Assembly: GCA_951800675.1 (NCBI GenBank)
Contig: CATOKC010000083.1
Location: forward strand, 1 to 15,076
Origin: an uncultured Oscillibacter sp.
Lineage (GTDB): Bacteria; Bacillota_A; Clostridia; Oscillospirales; Oscillospiraceae
Direction of reading: 5' to 3'
DNA length: 15,076 nucleotides
The position numbers were made by a program, and so were the translations under genes. Of the stretch, positions 6,977 to 13,769 are shown one piece after another. Below the pieces are notes generated by a model. That model was not told the DNA's origin. It saw only the letters and a list, made by a program, of their open reading frames with translations, and ran no database searches. Each line of letters opens with the position of its first letter. The first letter of the stretch is position 1.

Positions 6977-8056
6977 TTACGGTTTGGCCTTCGCGTTGGC
7001 CATCCGGATGCCGTAGTCCATGGCGTTGACCAGGCTGAGCTCGTTGGCGTGTCCGTCTCCGGCGTGCCCGAAGCCCGTGCCGTGGTCCACGCTGGCCCGG
7101 ATGATGGGCAGGCCCAGGGTGACGTTGACGCCCGCCACGGCGTCCCAGTGGCCCTCGGCCTTGTTGTAGACAAAGCCCTTGACCTTCAGGGGAATGTGGC
7201 CCTGGTCGTGGTACATGACGACAACGATGTCATACCAGCCGCCCAGCGCCTTGGAGAAGACGGTGTCCGGCGGGGTGGGCTTTTTCTCAGGGATAATGAT
7301 GCCCTCGGCCATGGCCTGATCGATGGCGGGCTGGATCTCCTCGATCTCCTCTTGGCCGAACATGCCGTTCTCTCCGCAGTGGGGATTCAGTCCAGCCACC
7401 GCGATTTTGGGTTCCTTGATGCCGATGGCTTTGCAGCCCTCGTTGGCGATGCGGATGACATCCAGCACCCGGTCCTTCTTCACCCGGTCGCAGGCCTCCC
7501 GAAGGGAGACATGGGTGGAGACATGAACCACCCGCAGCTCGTTATGGGCCAGCATCATGGTGTACTTGGAGGTCTTGGTGTAGTCGGCGTAGATTTCCGT
7601 GTGTCCCGAATAGTGGTGGTCCGCCATGTTGATGGCCTCTTTGCTCAGGGCGTTGGTGACGGTGGCGTCCACTTCGCCCGCCAGGGCCAGCTCGATGACC
7701 TTCTTGACGTATTGGAAGGCCGCCTCGCCGCCCAGGGCCGTGGCTCCCAGGCCGAAGGGCTTGGGATTCTCCGGGTCGCCGGGGATGTCCGAGGCCTTGA
7801 CCAGCCCCAGATCGTACACGTCGATTACACCGTACTCGTAGCTGGCCTCGCTGACGGCCTGGATTTTCCGAATCTTCATGTCGATGCCGGAGACTTTTTT
7901 GGCCGCCTTAGCGGCGTACTCCATGGCAGAGACATCGCCCACCACCAGGGGGCGGCAGCGGTCATAGAGCGTCTTGTCCGCCAGGGCCTTGACGGTGATC
8001 TCAGGGCCGTTGCCGAAGGGGTCGCCCATGGTGATGCCCAGGATGGGTTTGTTCAT
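6977..8056 (-). CDS. pdxA2: PdxA2-type NAD-dependent 4-phospho-threonate/erythronate 3-dehydrogenase
   Basis: A 359-residue cytoplasmic dehydrogenase of the PdxA superfamily. Family motifs are present: GITMGDPFGNGPEI (7-20), HHYSGHTE (147-154), THVSLREA (181-188), GLNPHCGENGMFG (222-234), YHDQGHIPLK (282-291) and VNVTLGLPIIRASVDHGT (310-327). These carry the His residues of the metal site. True PdxA serves vitamin B6 synthesis with PdxJ; no pdxJ is seen here. A DUF1537 kinase and a TRAP importer share the operon instead, the signature context of PdxA2. PdxA2 oxidises 4-phospho-D-threonate or -erythronate, and the 3-keto product decarboxylates to DHAP. GAGGAGGTAAGG precedes the ATG. The gene starts 17 nt after the aldolase stop. 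Assignment to PdxA2 rests on context and the YHDQGHIP variant; the exact stereoisomer used is unknown. Confidence 0.85.
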   Translation of the reverse strand: MNKPILGITMGDPFGNGPEITVKALADKTLYDRCRPLVVGDVSAMEYAAKAAKKVSGIDMKIRKIQAVSEASYEYGVIDVYDLGLVKASDIPGDPENPKPFGLGATALGGEAAFQYVKKVIELALAGEVDATVTNALSKEAINMADHHYSGHTEIYADYTKTSKYTMMLAHNELRVVHVSTHVSLREACDRVKKDRVLDVIRIANEGCKAIGIKEPKIAVAGLNPHCGENGMFGQEEIEEIQPAIDQAMAEGIIIPEKKPTPPDTVFSKALGGWYDIVVVMYHDQGHIPLKVKGFVYNKAEGHWDAVAGVNVTLGLPIIRASVDHGTGFGHAGDGHANELSLVNAMDYGIRMANAKAKP

Positions 8057-8073
8057 CGTTCCTTACCTCCTCA

Positions 8074-8982
8074 TCAATGCAGGCCGTTGGCCTTGCAGGT
8101 TTCCAGCACCTTCTTGAGCGCGTCCATGCCCTCGGCGGAGAGCCGGCAGAAGGGCTTGCGGCAGTCGCCCACGGGGCTGCCCAGGAGGCCCGCCGCGATT
8201 TTAATGATGGTGTTGGGGTTGCCGTACTTGAAGACCGCACGGAAGGGGCGGATGCTGTCCTGCGCCTTCTTGGCCCGCTCCAGATCCCCGGCGGCCCAGG
8301 CCTCGTAGATCTCCACCATGGTGTGGGGGAAGACGTTGGCACAGCCGGCCACGCCGCCCTTGCCGCCGAAAAGCAGGATGGGCAGAATCAAGGAGTCGTT
8401 CCCGGAGAGGACGCTGAACTCTTTGTCCAGGACCGCCGTAAGCTCTACATACTGCTTCATGTTGTCAAAGTTCCCGCTGGAGTCCTTGGCTCCTACGATG
8501 TTGGGAGCGTCCTTGGCCAAACGCGCCACGGTGGCGGGAGCCAAGGCGTTGCCCGTCCGGGCGGGGATGTTGTAGAGGACAATGGGCAGATCCACCGCGG
8601 CGGCGGCTTCCATATAGTGGGCGTACAGCTCATCCTGGGAGGCGGCGGCGAAGGAAGGCGTGATGATGGACAGCACGTCCGCGCCCAGGGCCTCGGCCCG
8701 TTTGCTCAGCTGGACAGTTTCCCGGGTAGTAATGCAGCCGGAACCGGCGTAAACGGGGACCCGGCCCCGGGTTTCCTCAATCACGATGTCCAGAACCCGC
8801 TCCTTCTCGGCGTAGGTCAGGGCATAGGCCTCGCCGTTGGTGCCGAAGGGGAAGATGCCGTGGACGCCCGCGCCGATCACCCGGTTGACCTGGTTTCGCA
8901 GCTCCCGCTCGTTGATGGTCTCATCCGCGTTCATGGGAGTGAGAATCGGGGGGATGATGCCTTTGATCTCGACATGCTTCAT
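8074..8982 (-). CDS. Dihydrodipicolinate synthase (DapA/NanA)-family pyruvate-dependent aldolase
   Basis: A 302-residue class I aldolase of the DapA/NanA TIM-barrel family, which forms a Schiff base with pyruvate and cleaves or condenses it with an aldehyde. Visible residues are Lys166 in VGAKDSSGN (the Schiff-base lysine), Tyr137 in LYNIPARTG (the general acid/base) and the phosphate-like loop GTNGE at 47-51. Biosynthetic DapA usually has GTTGE and GIKE; here Asn replaces the second Thr and KDSSG replaces KEATG. This points to a catabolic paralogue for a 2-keto-3-deoxy acid or similar. Arg142 is still present, so a DapA-like role cannot be excluded. AAGGAGAG precedes the ATG. It sits between the Fe-alcohol dehydrogenase (27-nt gap) and the PdxA2-type gene, inside a sugar-acid operon, which favours a catabolic role. 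Confidence 0.88.
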   Translation of the reverse strand: MKHVEIKGIIPPILTPMNADETINERELRNQVNRVIGAGVHGIFPFGTNGEAYALTYAEKERVLDIVIEETRGRVPVYAGSGCITTRETVQLSKRAEALGADVLSIITPSFAAASQDELYAHYMEAAAAVDLPIVLYNIPARTGNALAPATVARLAKDAPNIVGAKDSSGNFDNMKQYVELTAVLDKEFSVLSGNDSLILPILLFGGKGGVAGCANVFPHTMVEIYEAWAAGDLERAKKAQDSIRPFRAVFKYGNPNTIIKIAAGLLGSPVGDCRKPFCRLSAEGMDALKKVLETCKANGLH

Positions 8983-9009
8983 GGAAACTCTCTCCTTATA
9001 AAAATTTCT

Positions 9010-10164
9010 TTACAGGACTTCCTGATAAATTTTCCGGGCGTCGCCGGGGGTAACCTGGCGCATGTTGTTCACCAGCAGGCGGGTGACCTCCATGCCGGAG
9101 GCGACCAGAGCCTCCAGGTCCTCCTTGGGCACGCCGAACTCCGTGAGGCTGGTGGGGATATCCAGGTGCTTTACGATGCCCTCCAAACGCCGGATGACGG
9201 CGGCGCTCTTCTCCTCCTCGGTTTTGGCGTCTCCCTTGAGACAGCGGTCATAGGCCTTGGCCAGCAGGGGGCGGCAGACGGGCTCGTTGAAGCGCATCAC
9301 CGGGGCCAGAAGGATGGCGTTGGACACGCCGTGGGCGATGTGGTACTTGCCGCCCAGGGGATAGCTCAGGGCGTGGACGGCGGTGGTGCCGGAAGCCGTA
9401 ATTGCCACGCCCGCGTAGAAGCTGGCCAGGAGCATGGTGTTCTTGGCGTCCATGGCCTCCGGGTCGTCGCAGGCCTGTTCAATATTGTTTAGGATCATGT
9501 CCAGGGCCTGGAGGGCGAAAAGGTCGCTGAAGGGGTTGGCCTTATTGCTGGTGAAGCACTCAATGGCGTGGGCCAGGGCGTCCACTCCGGTGGCGGCGGC
9601 GATTTTCCGGGGGAGCTTCTTAATCATCACCGCGTCCAGGATCACATAGTCCGCGATCATTTCCGTGTTGACGATGCCCACCTTCAGCTGCTTTTCCGGC
9701 ACCGCCACGATGGCGTTGGGGGTGGCCTCGGACCCGGTGCCCGCCGTGGTGGGGATCATCAGGGTCTTCATGCGCTTCCTGGCCCGGCCGGGCTCATCCA
9801 GCAGTTCTTTGACGCCGTACTCGCCGGTCATCAGGATGCTGGCCAGCTTGGCGGTGTCCATGACGCTGCCGCCGCCTACGGCCATGATGAAGTCCGCCCC
9901 GCATTCCTTGCACTGGTCCACCAGCTTCTGGGCCTCCAGATAGGAGGGCTCCGCCGGCAGGTCGTCCAGGACGGCGGCCTCCACGCCGGTCTTCTTTACC
10001 TCCGCCATCGGAAACTCCAGCAGTCCCGCGCCCTCGATGCCCTTGTCGGTGAAAACCACCAGGCGCTTTACCCCGTTGGCGGCGAAGATTTCCGGAATTT
10101 TTCCCAGGGCGCCCTCTCCGCTGTAGACCGCGCGGGGCATTTTCAATTCGTATTTTGTCAGCAT
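9010..10164 (-). CDS. Iron-containing (group III) alcohol dehydrogenase
   Basis: A 384-residue NAD(P)-dependent dehydrogenase of the Fe-ADH family (FucO/4-hydroxybutyrate dehydrogenase type). The N-terminal domain has the dinucleotide loop GGGSVMDTAK (97-106). The C-terminal helical domain carries the expected metal ligands Asp195, His199, His264 and His278, in GVDALAHAIE and HALSYPLGGKYHIAHG, plus His275. A longer frame runs upstream to 10317, but the ATG at 10164 is preferred: GAGGAGGAA lies just before it and MLTKYELKMPRAVYSGEGAL matches the usual family start. It overlaps the end of the kinase gene by 7 nt (ATGCTGA), which suggests translational coupling. The reaction could be reduction of an aldehyde released by the neighbouring aldolase, or oxidation of a hydroxy acid. 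The substrate is unknown. Confidence 0.93.
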   Translation of the reverse strand: MLTKYELKMPRAVYSGEGALGKIPEIFAANGVKRLVVFTDKGIEGAGLLEFPMAEVKKTGVEAAVLDDLPAEPSYLEAQKLVDQCKECGADFIMAVGGGSVMDTAKLASILMTGEYGVKELLDEPGRARKRMKTLMIPTTAGTGSEATPNAIVAVPEKQLKVGIVNTEMIADYVILDAVMIKKLPRKIAAATGVDALAHAIECFTSNKANPFSDLFALQALDMILNNIEQACDDPEAMDAKNTMLLASFYAGVAITASGTTAVHALSYPLGGKYHIAHGVSNAILLAPVMRFNEPVCRPLLAKAYDRCLKGDAKTEEEKSAAVIRRLEGIVKHLDIPTSLTEFGVPKEDLEALVASGMEVTRLLVNNMRQVTPGDARKIYQEVL

Positions 10165-11432
10165 ACCGCTTCCTCCTCGTGATCTCCGGCGCCGATGGAC
10201 TTGGCCAGCCTGATAAACAGGTCCGGCTCTCCAAAGCCCCCGGATTTTGAAATAATATGATAGGCCTTTCCCGCATACACGAAATCCGTCAGCACCGCCC
10301 CGGCGTCCAGGTCGCACACCGGCGCCAGCTCCGCCACGCCCACGGCCCGCGTCAGGGCCAGCAGCGTGTCCCCGCCGGTGCAGAGGAGCGTGGCGTCCAG
10401 CCCTCCATCCAGCAGCCGCCGGACCAATTGGCCCAGCTGCCCCGAAATGCGGACCCGGAGATCCTCTGCCGTCAGGCCCCGCTCTTTCGCATAGTCCGCC
10501 GTGTCCGTCCGGCCTGCGGGGTCATTTACATCCAAAATAAAGCGTTTCTTTTCTCCGGCGGCTCCCAGCCAGGCGGCCGCGGCGGCGGCGCAGTCCTCCG
10601 TCTCCAGCCAGCTTGTCTCCAGCTTCTGCTCTGGAGTTAGGTGGACATGGGCAAAGCCCGCCGCTTCCGCCGTCTCCATCTGGCGCAGGGTCACCTGGTT
10701 CACGCTGCCGCAGGCCACAAAGAGGGACGGGACCAAATAAGGCCGCTCCGGAGGGCTTCCCTCCAGTTCCAGCAGCTCCGCCAGCACGGAGGCAAAGCCC
10801 GCGCACCCGGCGCTCAGCCGCAGCCCCTCTTTTCCCAGTACCCGGCCGATGCGCAGCAGATCGCCGTCGGTCTCCGCGTCATAGACCTGGATGCCGGGGC
10901 GGGGGGGCTCCTCCTCGGGCGCGCCGGCCTCGTGGAGCACCACCGGGGTTTTGGACTGCGCCCCGATGATCTCCGTCACAGAGGAGGCGGTCACCGGCTC
11001 GAAGGGGTCCCGGCCGAAGATGCTCTCCGCTACGGGGACGCCCCCGATGTAGTGGACGCCCTTCCGGGTGACCCGGTCCATCCCCGGCAGGGCCGGAAGA
11101 AACGCCAGGCTGTCTGCCCCGGCGGCGTCCAGCACCGCCGTCAGCTCCGCGCCCACATTGCCCCGGAGGGCGGAGTCCGTCTTTTTATAGATGTAAGTAA
11201 ATCCGTTTTTTAAGGCGCCTTCCACCGCCCGGAACACTACGCCATAGGCGGCTTCCGGCGTCAGGTGGCGGGTCTCGGCGTCCAGGACCAGGACCTGGAC
11301 ATCCTCTTCCGCCTGTGAGAAATCGTACGCCGGGTCCGTCACCACGCGGGTCCTGGCGCCCCGGGCCGCGAACTGGACGCCGCTGTCCAGCGCGCCGGTG
11401 AAGTCATCCGCGATCATAAGAAATCTTATCAT
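10158..11432 (-). CDS. Four-carbon acid sugar kinase (DUF1537 family)
   Basis: A 424-residue cytoplasmic kinase of the DUF1537 family (OtnK/DtnK/DenK type), which phosphorylates the terminal hydroxyl of D-threonate, D-erythronate or related acids. The N-terminal substrate domain begins with FLMIADDFTGALDSGVQFAA and has YIYKKTDSALRGNVGAE, both typical. The C-terminal nucleotide domain ends with LLCTGGDTLLALTRAVGVAE and ISKSGGFGEPDLF. The ATG at 11432 is chosen because AGGGG lies 7 nt before it; a GTG two codons earlier (11436-11438) is also possible but too close to that ribosome site. It is the first gene of the minus-strand operon, divergent from the regulator by 232 nt. With the PdxA2-type gene it makes up the known acid-sugar route to DHAP. 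The family is clear; the stereochemistry of the substrate is not. Confidence 0.92.
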   Translation of the reverse strand: MIRFLMIADDFTGALDSGVQFAARGARTRVVTDPAYDFSQAEEDVQVLVLDAETRHLTPEAAYGVVFRAVEGALKNGFTYIYKKTDSALRGNVGAELTAVLDAAGADSLAFLPALPGMDRVTRKGVHYIGGVPVAESIFGRDPFEPVTASSVTEIIGAQSKTPVVLHEAGAPEEEPPRPGIQVYDAETDGDLLRIGRVLGKEGLRLSAGCAGFASVLAELLELEGSPPERPYLVPSLFVACGSVNQVTLRQMETAEAAGFAHVHLTPEQKLETSWLETEDCAAAAAAWLGAAGEKKRFILDVNDPAGRTDTADYAKERGLTAEDLRVRISGQLGQLVRRLLDGGLDATLLCTGGDTLLALTRAVGVAELAPVCDLDAGAVLTDFVYAGKAYHIISKSGGFGEPDLFIRLAKSIGAGDHEEEAVC

Positions 11433-11602
11433 ATCCACGCCCCTGTGCGTCTATATTTGAAACATTTTGAATTCAAGTCCTGTGTTTGGAGTTCTTCCGC
11501 AAGGCTTCCGTCTTTTCACGCTCTAGTTTACAGAGCTTCGCGTAATGCCGCAACCTTTTTTTGCGTAAAAACCGTTTATTTTTGAAACCGGTGAAAAAAG
11601 CA

Positions 11603-11631
11603 TTGCGCCGTTTTTGTGTATTTGTTATAAT
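11603..11631 (+). promoter_or_regulatory. SigA-type promoter of the regulator gene
   Basis: A perfect -10 box TATAAT lies at 11626-11631. TTGCGC, a weak -35 (first three bases conserved), lies at 11603-11608 with the ideal 17-nt spacer. The predicted start is near 11638, giving a leader of about 27 nt before the ATG at 11665. The weak -35 with a perfect -10 suggests modest basal or activator-assisted expression. Confidence 0.6.
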
Positions 11632-11635
11632 ATAT

Positions 11636-11654
11636 CCGATTTTGAAACAATCGG
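11636..11654 (+). promoter_or_regulatory. Dyad overlapping transcription start and ribosome site of the regulator
   Basis: CCGATT (11636-11641) and AATCGG (11649-11654) form a perfect 6-bp inverted repeat around TTGAAAC, one of three copies of this motif in the spacer. It covers the predicted transcription start and its right arm touches the ribosome site GGAGGG (11653-11658). It could be an autorepression operator or an RNA hairpin limiting translation. Confidence 0.4.
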
Positions 11655-11664
11655 AGGGCTGTTT

Positions 11665-13479
11665 ATGGAGCACCGTATCCGCGCGCTGGGCATCGCCCCT
11701 TATGAAGGCATGAAGCATCTGATGGCCTCCCTTCAGGACGAATATCCCCAGATCGACCTGACGCTGTTCGTGGGGGACCGGGACGAGGGCCTGGAGATCG
11801 CCCGCAGCAACTTTCATGGCAACTACGACGTGGTCATCTCCCGGGGCGGCACCGCCGACATGCTGCGGCAGAATCTGGCGCTCCCTATTATCGAGATTGA
11901 CCTCACCGTGTATGATCTGCTCTGCGCCCTGAAGCTGACCGACGGTTTGACGGGAAAGATCGCCATCGTGTGCGCGGCCAACATCTCCAGCGGCGCGCGG
12001 AGGCTGTGCGACCTGATGGGCTACGACATGGCCATTTACACCTATGACTTTCCGGAGACCGTGGAGCAGATCATGCGGAAGATCCGGGACGAGCAGTATC
12101 AGACCGTCCTTTGCGACATGGTGGCGGATACCACGGCCAAGCGCCTGGGGCTGAATTCCTTTCTCATCGTCTCCGGGATCAACAGCATTCGCCGGGCCTT
12201 TGACCAGGCCATCCTGTTGTGCCGCAGCCAGCAGAAGCTCCGGGCGGAGAATCTGTTTTTCCGGGATCTGATCCAGGGCCAGCTCAGCCAGACCGTGGTG
12301 TTCGACAGCGAGGACCGCCTGTTTCTCTCCACACTAAGCGAGTTTCGGCCGGAGCTTTTGGAGATGCTGCGCCGGGAACTGCCCGAGTCCCGGCGGACGG
12401 AGGAGCGCCGCATTACCCGAAACCTCGGCGGGATGCTCTACAACATCCGTTCCCGGCACGCCGCCACAGAGGGCCACGTATATACAGCCTTTTTTTTCGA
12501 CGCCCGCAGGACGCCCCTCTCCCCCAATCAGACCGGCATCCGCTTCGCCACCCGCCCGGAGGCGGAGGACGCTTACTACAGCAGCATTTTCAGCTTCGCG
12601 GGCACCGTCAACGACTCCCAGGAGCAAATCGACCGCATCAGCGAAAGCTCCGCCCCGGTCATGGTCACCGGCGAGGACGGCACGGGCAAGGAGTCCATCG
12701 TCAGCGTGATCTATATGCGCGGCCCGCTGCGGAACAATCCCCTGGTGACCATCCATTGCAGCCTGCTGAACGATAAGAGCTGGTCCTTTCTTTTGGAGCA
12801 CCATAACTCCCCTTTGGCGGACGAGGGAAACACCATTTATTTCGCCAGTGTCGACAGCATGAGCCAGGAGCGGCGCTCCCAGCTCCTGGCCGCGCTCTCC
12901 GAGATGGAGGTCTGCCGCAGGAACCGGGTGATCTTCTCCTGCGTCTGCCAGCCCGGAGAGCACATGTCTGAGATCGGCTCCCAGTTCATCGACAAGCTCT
13001 GCTGTCTTTCTTTACGCCTCTCTCCCCTGCGGGAGATGGCGGACCGCATCCCCGCCCTGGTCAACCTGTCCCTGAGCCATCTCAACGCGGACCTGCCCCG
13101 CCAGATCGTGGGAGCGGAGCCGGAGGCCATACGAATACTCCAGGGCTTTCAGTGGCCCCACAATTACACCCAGTTCCGCCGGGTCATCGGAGAGCTGGCG
13201 GTCACCGCCGCCGGGCAGTTCATCACCGCCGAGGAGGTCCGGCAGACGCTTCGGAAAGAGCGGCACGTAGCCGTGTTTGACCTCCGCGCGGAAAACGCGT
13301 CGGCGCCCCTGGATATAAACCGGACGCTGGAAGAGATCAACCAGGATATTGCTCTTCGGGTGATCCAGGAGACCGGCGGAAACCAGACCGCCGCCGCCAA
13401 GCGGCTGGGCATTAGCCGGACGACTCTATGGCGCTTGGTAAAAAAACAGATGGGCCCGTCTTTGGCCCACGAGAAATAA
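11665..13479 (+). CDS. PrpR-N / AAA+ / Fis-type HTH transcriptional regulator with degenerate AAA+ domain
   Basis: A 604-residue regulator. Residues 1 to about 185 form a PrpR-type sensory domain (VVISRGGTADMLRQN at 56-70, PIIEIDLTVYDLL at 74-86). After a middle region, residues about 310-530 form an AAA+ domain of sigma-54-activator ancestry. Walker A is present (GEDGTGKE, 336-343), as are LRLSPLREMADRIPALV (450-466) and the FQWPHN element (495-500). Residues about 553-595 form a Fis-type helix-turn-helix (GNQTAAAKRLGISRTTLWRL). The GAFTGA loop expected near 370-388 is absent, and the Walker B region reads GNTIYFASVD with no Asp-Glu pair. Standard sigma-54 activation is therefore unlikely; TyrR-like sigma-70 control or repression is more plausible. 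The ATG at 11665 is chosen because GGAGGG lies 6 nt before it, although the frame extends to 11614. It probably controls the divergent kinase operon. Confidence 0.88.
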   Translation: MEHRIRALGIAPYEGMKHLMASLQDEYPQIDLTLFVGDRDEGLEIARSNFHGNYDVVISRGGTADMLRQNLALPIIEIDLTVYDLLCALKLTDGLTGKIAIVCAANISSGARRLCDLMGYDMAIYTYDFPETVEQIMRKIRDEQYQTVLCDMVADTTAKRLGLNSFLIVSGINSIRRAFDQAILLCRSQQKLRAENLFFRDLIQGQLSQTVVFDSEDRLFLSTLSEFRPELLEMLRRELPESRRTEERRITRNLGGMLYNIRSRHAATEGHVYTAFFFDARRTPLSPNQTGIRFATRPEAEDAYYSSIFSFAGTVNDSQEQIDRISESSAPVMVTGEDGTGKESIVSVIYMRGPLRNNPLVTIHCSLLNDKSWSFLLEHHNSPLADEGNTIYFASVDSMSQERRSQLLAALSEMEVCRRNRVIFSCVCQPGEHMSEIGSQFIDKLCCLSLRLSPLREMADRIPALVNLSLSHLNADLPRQIVGAEPEAIRILQGFQWPHNYTQFRRVIGELAVTAAGQFITAEEVRQTLRKERHVAVFDLRAENASAPLDINRTLEEINQDIALRVIQETGGNQTAAAKRLGISRTTLWRLVKKQMGPSLAHEK

Positions 13480-13517
13480 CGAAGATACCGCGGGAGGTGA
13501 ACCCCATACGAAAACCA

Positions 13518-13661
13518 TCAGAGAGATAGATGCTGAAAGCGCATTTTAAAACGCGCAAGGGTTTCTTTCTTTGTTTGTACCAGCACACACGCCGCTCTAA
13601 GGATAAGGGCTGCTTTATAGCCATGAAAATCTCGATTAACTGTCGTAATTTTGCCATTCAT
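13518..13661 (-). CDS. Possible 47-residue small ORF, hypothetical
   Basis: A short minus-strand frame starting MNGKITTVNRDFHGYKAALI and ending FQHLSL. It is rich in Lys, Arg and Ala and has no obvious domain. No ribosome site precedes the ATG (TACAGAAATAGTTAC). It lies in the AT-rich spacer between the regulator and the membrane-protein gene. Similar short products seem familiar to me from gut Firmicutes, so this may be a conserved intergenic repeat rather than a gene. An alternative overlapping frame starts at 13657. Confidence 0.2.
   Translation of the reverse strand: MNGKITTVNRDFHGYKAALILRAACVLVQTKKETLARFKMRFQHLSL
13539..13575 (+). terminator. Weak candidate terminator of the regulator gene
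   Basis: GCGC (13539-13542) and GCGC (13553-13556) flank ATTTTAAAAC, giving an imperfect stem with one A-C mismatch and a small TTAA loop. The plus strand downstream is T-rich (TTTCTTTCTTTG). It is the only terminator-like structure noticed after the regulator stop, about 60 nt away; the stem is short. Confidence 0.3.
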
Positions 13662-13730
13662 GTAACTATTTCTGTATACTTGATACGGTTGGACACTCCT
13701 TGAACACAGACTTGCCCACAGACAGAGAAA

Positions 13731-13759
13731 ACCGGCCCGCCGGGAGTATCCCAGCGGGC
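13731..13759 (-). terminator. Intrinsic terminator of the activase / membrane-protein operon
   Basis: GCCCGC (13735-13740) pairs with GCGGGC (13754-13759) and the inner GGGA (13742-13745) with TCCC (13749-13752), with one C-A mismatch between and a GTA loop. On the minus strand the stem is followed by CGGTTTTCTCTG, a short U-tract. It lies 10 nt past the stop of the membrane-protein gene, as expected for the end of that transcript. Confidence 0.75.
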
Positions 13760-13769
13760 TGTGTGCTGT

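Larger units (their letters stand above)
11433..11664. promoter_or_regulatory. Divergent promoter/operator region between kinase operon and regulator
   Basis: This 232-nt AT-richer spacer must hold the promoters of both units. The octamer TTTGAAAC occurs three times in the same orientation, at 11456-11463, 11581-11588 and 11641-11648. TTGAATTCAA at 11467-11476 is a perfect palindrome, and CGCAA/TTGCG pairs occur around 11550-11575. No sigma-54 type GG-N10-GC promoter was found on either strand. For the minus-strand operon only weak candidates are visible, for example TTGCGG (11548-11553) with TAAACT (11525-11530) at 17-nt spacing. The repeats are plausible binding sites for the adjacent regulator. 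Confidence 0.5.

Noticed and set aside
6977..8056. Vitamin B6 biosynthetic PdxA
   Set aside because: No pdxJ or other B6 gene is nearby; the operon context with a DUF1537 kinase and TRAP importer favours the catabolic PdxA2 type.
3314..8308. Very long plus-strand open frames (about 688 and 940 codons) opposite the transporter and PdxA2 genes
   Set aside because: They are antisense to well-supported genes, have Gly/His/Gln/Val-rich compositions typical of GC-biased shadow frames, and carry no recognisable domain.
8077..9492. 471-codon plus-strand frame opposite the aldolase and Fe-ADH genes
   Set aside because: Shadow of the opposite-strand codon bias; the minus-strand genes carry clear family motifs and ribosome sites.
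10165..10317. 51-residue N-terminal extension of the Fe-ADH frame
   Set aside because: It overlaps the kinase gene, has an Arg/Gly-rich non-family sequence, and a strong ribosome site sits before the ATG at 10164.
11614..11664. Upstream start of the regulator frame adding 17 residues
   Set aside because: That start lies upstream of the -10 box TATAAT (11626-11631), and GGAGGG is placed correctly for the ATG at 11665.
11433..11664. Sigma-54 (-24/-12) promoter for the kinase operon
   Set aside because: No GG-N10-GC pair with TGGCAC/TTGC-like context was found on either strand of the spacer.
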